From assembly GCA_014860725.1 (NCBI GenBank), contig JACZJD010000188.1:1-6008 (forward strand): a stretch of 6,008 bases of DNA. The letters are read 5' to 3'. The position numbers and the translations under genes were made by a program. Every line of letters starts with the position of its first letter. Position 1 is the stretch's first letter. This DNA comes from Aquamicrobium sp. (GTDB lineage: Bacteria; Pseudomonadota; Alphaproteobacteria; Rhizobiales; Rhizobiaceae). Positions 4,215 to 6,008 of this stretch are shown here, piece by piece. The notes under the pieces are model-generated. The model was not told where the DNA came from and did no database searches. It saw only the letters and a program-made list of their open reading frames with translations.

Positions 4215-5495
4215 ATGGAACTCTTCCTGCTTCTCGCGACGTTCTTCGGGACGCTTGCGCTCGGCGTGCCGGTCGCGGTCTGCCTCGGCCTCTCGTCGCT
4301 GGCCTACATCCTCGCCGCCGGCCTGCCGGTCGTCATCATCCCGCAGCGCATGTATGCCGGCATGGACGTGTTCGTGCTCCTGTGCATCCCCGGCTTCATC
4401 CTCGCCGGCAACCTGATGAACTACGGCGGCGTCACCGAGCGCATCATCCGGCTGGCCAACGCGCTGGTCGGCTGGATGCGCGGCGGCCTCGCCATGGCCA
4501 ACGTCGCGGATTCGATGCTGTTCGGCGGCGTCTCCGGCACCGCGGTCGCCGACGTCGCCGCCACCGGCGGCGTCATGATCCCGGGCATGAAGAAGTCGGG
4601 CTACCCGGCCGACTTCTCCGCCGCCATCACCGCCGCCTCCTCGACCGTCGGCCCGATGCTGCCGCCGAGCGTGCCGATGATCATCGTCGGCGCGCTGTCC
4701 GGCATCTCCGTCGGCCAGCTCTTCCTCGCCGGGGCGGTGCCGGGCATCCTGATGGGCGTCGGCATGGGCATCACCTGCTATGTGCTCGCCGTGCGCCGCA
4801 ACTATCCGCGCCAGGCGTGGAAGGGCTTCGGCGAGCTGTTCGCCGCCTTCTTCTCGGCCTTCTGGGCGCTGGCCATGATCGCGCTGGTCATCGGCGGCCT
4901 CCTGACCGGCATCGCCACCCCGACCGAGACCGCCATCGTCGCCAGCATCTACGCCTTCGTCGTCGGCGCCTTCATCTATCGCGAGCTGCCGATCTCGCGC
5001 GTGCCGAAGATCCTGATCGACAGCGCCATATCGTCGGCCGGCATCCTGGCGCTCGTCGGCTTCGCCAACGTGTTCGGCTCGATCCTAGCGTCGGAGCGCA
5101 TCCCGCAGATGATCGTCGGCGCGGTGCTGTCGATCACCGACAGCAAGATCCTCGTCATCCTGCTGATCAACATCCTGCTGCTGATCATCGGCATGTTCAT
5201 GGAGACAATCGCGGCGCTGATCATCCTGTTCGTGCCTCTGCTGACGCTGGCGGTGAGCGTCGGCATCGACCCGCTGCACTTCGCCACCTTCGCGGTGCTC
5301 AACCTGATGATCGGCCTGACCACGCCGCCGGTCGGCGTGTGCCTGTTCGTCGCCGCCAACATCGCGCGCATCCCGCTGATGCCGGTGGTCAGGGCGATCG
5401 TGCCGTTCCTGATCTCCAACATCATCGTGCTGCTTCTGGTGTCCTACTATCCGCCCTTCGCCACCTGGCTGCCGACCACGCTGATGGGGAACTAG
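4215..5495 (+). CDS. dctM: TRAP transporter large membrane subunit (DctM)
   Basis: This 426-residue protein has the standard DctM length and about a dozen hydrophobic segments. It is the ion-coupled permease of the transporter, moving substrate across the inner membrane with a sodium or proton gradient. Family signatures are GVSGTAVADVAATG (105-118), SSTVGPMLPPSVPMI (142-156), TPTETA (235-240), GMFMET (326-331) and LTTPPVGVCLFVAANI (368-383). The first and second halves each hold a re-entrant, substrate-binding type of motif, as expected for the elevator-type ion transporter superfamily. GAGGAAG (4199-4205) inside dctQ lies 9 bases before the ATG. The gene follows dctQ by 4 bases and is followed after 3 bases by the dehydrogenase gene, so translation of all three is probably coupled. 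I see no frameshift or missing motif. Confidence 0.96.
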   Translation: MELFLLLATFFGTLALGVPVAVCLGLSSLAYILAAGLPVVIIPQRMYAGMDVFVLLCIPGFILAGNLMNYGGVTERIIRLANALVGWMRGGLAMANVADSMLFGGVSGTAVADVAATGGVMIPGMKKSGYPADFSAAITAASSTVGPMLPPSVPMIIVGALSGISVGQLFLAGAVPGILMGVGMGITCYVLAVRRNYPRQAWKGFGELFAAFFSAFWALAMIALVIGGLLTGIATPTETAIVASIYAFVVGAFIYRELPISRVPKILIDSAISSAGILALVGFANVFGSILASERIPQMIVGAVLSITDSKILVILLINILLLIIGMFMETIAALIILFVPLLTLAVSVGIDPLHFATFAVLNLMIGLTTPPVGVCLFVAANIARIPLMPVVRAIVPFLISNIIVLLLVSYYPPFATWLPTTLMGN

Positions 5496-5498
5496 GCG

Positions 5499-6008
5499 AT
5501 GAAGACGCGCGTGTGCAGGCTCTACGAGAAGGGCGACATCCGCATCGAGGAGGCCGACGTCGCCGCGCCCGGCCCGGGCGAGGTGCTGGTGGCCATGGCC
5601 GCGGGCGGCATCTGCGGCTCGGACCTGCACTACTACCAGGACGGCGGCTTCGGCCCGATCCGGGTGCGCGAGCCGATCGTCCTCGGCCACGAGGTCGCGG
5701 GCACGGTGCGGGCGGTCGGCGCGGGCGTCGAGGGCGTCGCTCCCGGCGACCGCGTCGCGGTCAATCCGAGCCGGCCGTGCAACGCCTGCCGCTACTGCCT
5801 CGACGGCCTGCAGCAGCATTGCCTCGCGATGCGCTTCTTCGGCTCGGCGCTGCGCTTCCCGCACGAGCAGGGCGGGTTCCGCGACCTGATGGTGGTCGAC
5901 GCCTTCCAGTGCGTGCGGGTCGACAACCCCGAGGTGTCGCTGGCCGAGGCCGCCTGCGCCGAGCCGCTGGCGGTGTGCCTGCATGCGCTCAACCGCGCCG
6001 GCGCCAGC
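5499..6008 (+). CDS. idnD: Zinc-dependent alcohol dehydrogenase, L-idonate/L-gulonate 5-dehydrogenase type (runs off right edge)
   Basis: The first 170 codons of a medium-chain zinc dehydrogenase are visible, roughly half the usual length of about 340-350. The catalytic zinc ligands appear as C39 (GICGSD, 38-42 region), H64 with E65 (GHEVAG) and E155 (AEPLAV). The structural zinc site is complete at C94, C97, C100 and C108. HYYQDGGFGPIRVREPIVLG (44-63), NPSRPCNACRYC (89-100) and MRFFGSALRFPHEQGGFR (111-128) strongly recall L-idonate 5-dehydrogenases. Such enzymes oxidise C5 of an aldonate with NAD(P). L-idonate would give 5-keto-D-gluconate and L-gulonate would give D-fructuronate. The uxuAB neighbours make L-gulonate attractive, but the sequence does not decide. 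The gene starts 3 bases after dctM with only a weak GGGGA (5486-5490), so it is probably translationally coupled. The nucleotide-binding domain lies outside the window. Confidence 0.9.
   Translation, partial: MKTRVCRLYEKGDIRIEEADVAAPGPGEVLVAMAAGGICGSDLHYYQDGGFGPIRVREPIVLGHEVAGTVRAVGAGVEGVAPGDRVAVNPSRPCNACRYCLDGLQQHCLAMRFFGSALRFPHEQGGFRDLMVVDAFQCVRVDNPEVSLAEAACAEPLAVCLHALNRAGAS

Noticed and set aside
2354..4216. 620-codon minus-strand frame opposite the GntR gene, dctP and dctQ
   Set aside because: The translation is rich in His, Asp, Arg and Gly, crosses several real genes and shows no family motif. It is the usual antisense shadow in high-G+C sequence.
5085..5984. 299-codon minus-strand frame opposite dctM and idnD
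   Set aside because: It is a His/Asp/Gln-rich translation with no domain, lying opposite two clear genes.

Overview
This window appears to be a sugar-acid catabolism locus from a high-G+C alphaproteobacterium, most likely of the Hyphomicrobiales (Phyllobacteriaceae/Mesorhizobium-like). That placement rests on base composition, codon use and gene layout (GntR regulator, TRAP transporter, IdnD-type dehydrogenase, UxuAB). No marker gene is present, so the taxonomy is an inference. The genes look like intact, ordinary chromosomal genes. I see no insertion sequence, tRNA, CRISPR array or phage gene.

Layout: Two minus-strand genes lie at the left. They are the first 62 codons of uxuB (fructuronate reductase / mannonate oxidoreductase, running off the left edge) and complete uxuA (mannonate dehydratase, 185-1402), joined by an ATGA stop/start overlap. 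A divergent intergenic region follows (1403-1847), long and dense in inverted repeats. The plus-strand genes are a GntR/FCD-type regulator (1848-2540), dctP (TRAP periplasmic binding protein, 2585-3562), a 141-base gap with two strong hairpins, dctQ (3704-4210), dctM (4215-5495), and the first 170 codons of an IdnD-like zinc alcohol dehydrogenase (5499 to the right edge). The plus-strand genes are close enough to form one operon.

How the genes fit together: DctPQM should import an acidic sugar at the expense of a sodium or proton gradient. The IdnD-like enzyme would oxidise an aldonate at C5. If the substrate is L-gulonate, the product is D-fructuronate, which UxuB reduces to D-mannonate and UxuA dehydrates to 2-keto-3-deoxy-D-gluconate (KDG). 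If the substrate is L-idonate, the product is 5-keto-D-gluconate and a reductase beyond the right edge would be needed. Direct import of a hexuronate such as fructuronate is a third option. The GntR protein probably senses a pathway acid and controls both divergent arms. Candidate GTATG half-sites sit exactly in the spacer of its putative promoter.

The protein families are well known. The less explained parts are non-coding: the GTATG repeats in the promoter, the competing inverted repeats upstream of uxuA, and the two hairpins between dctP and dctQ. I found no evidence for a wholly new system.
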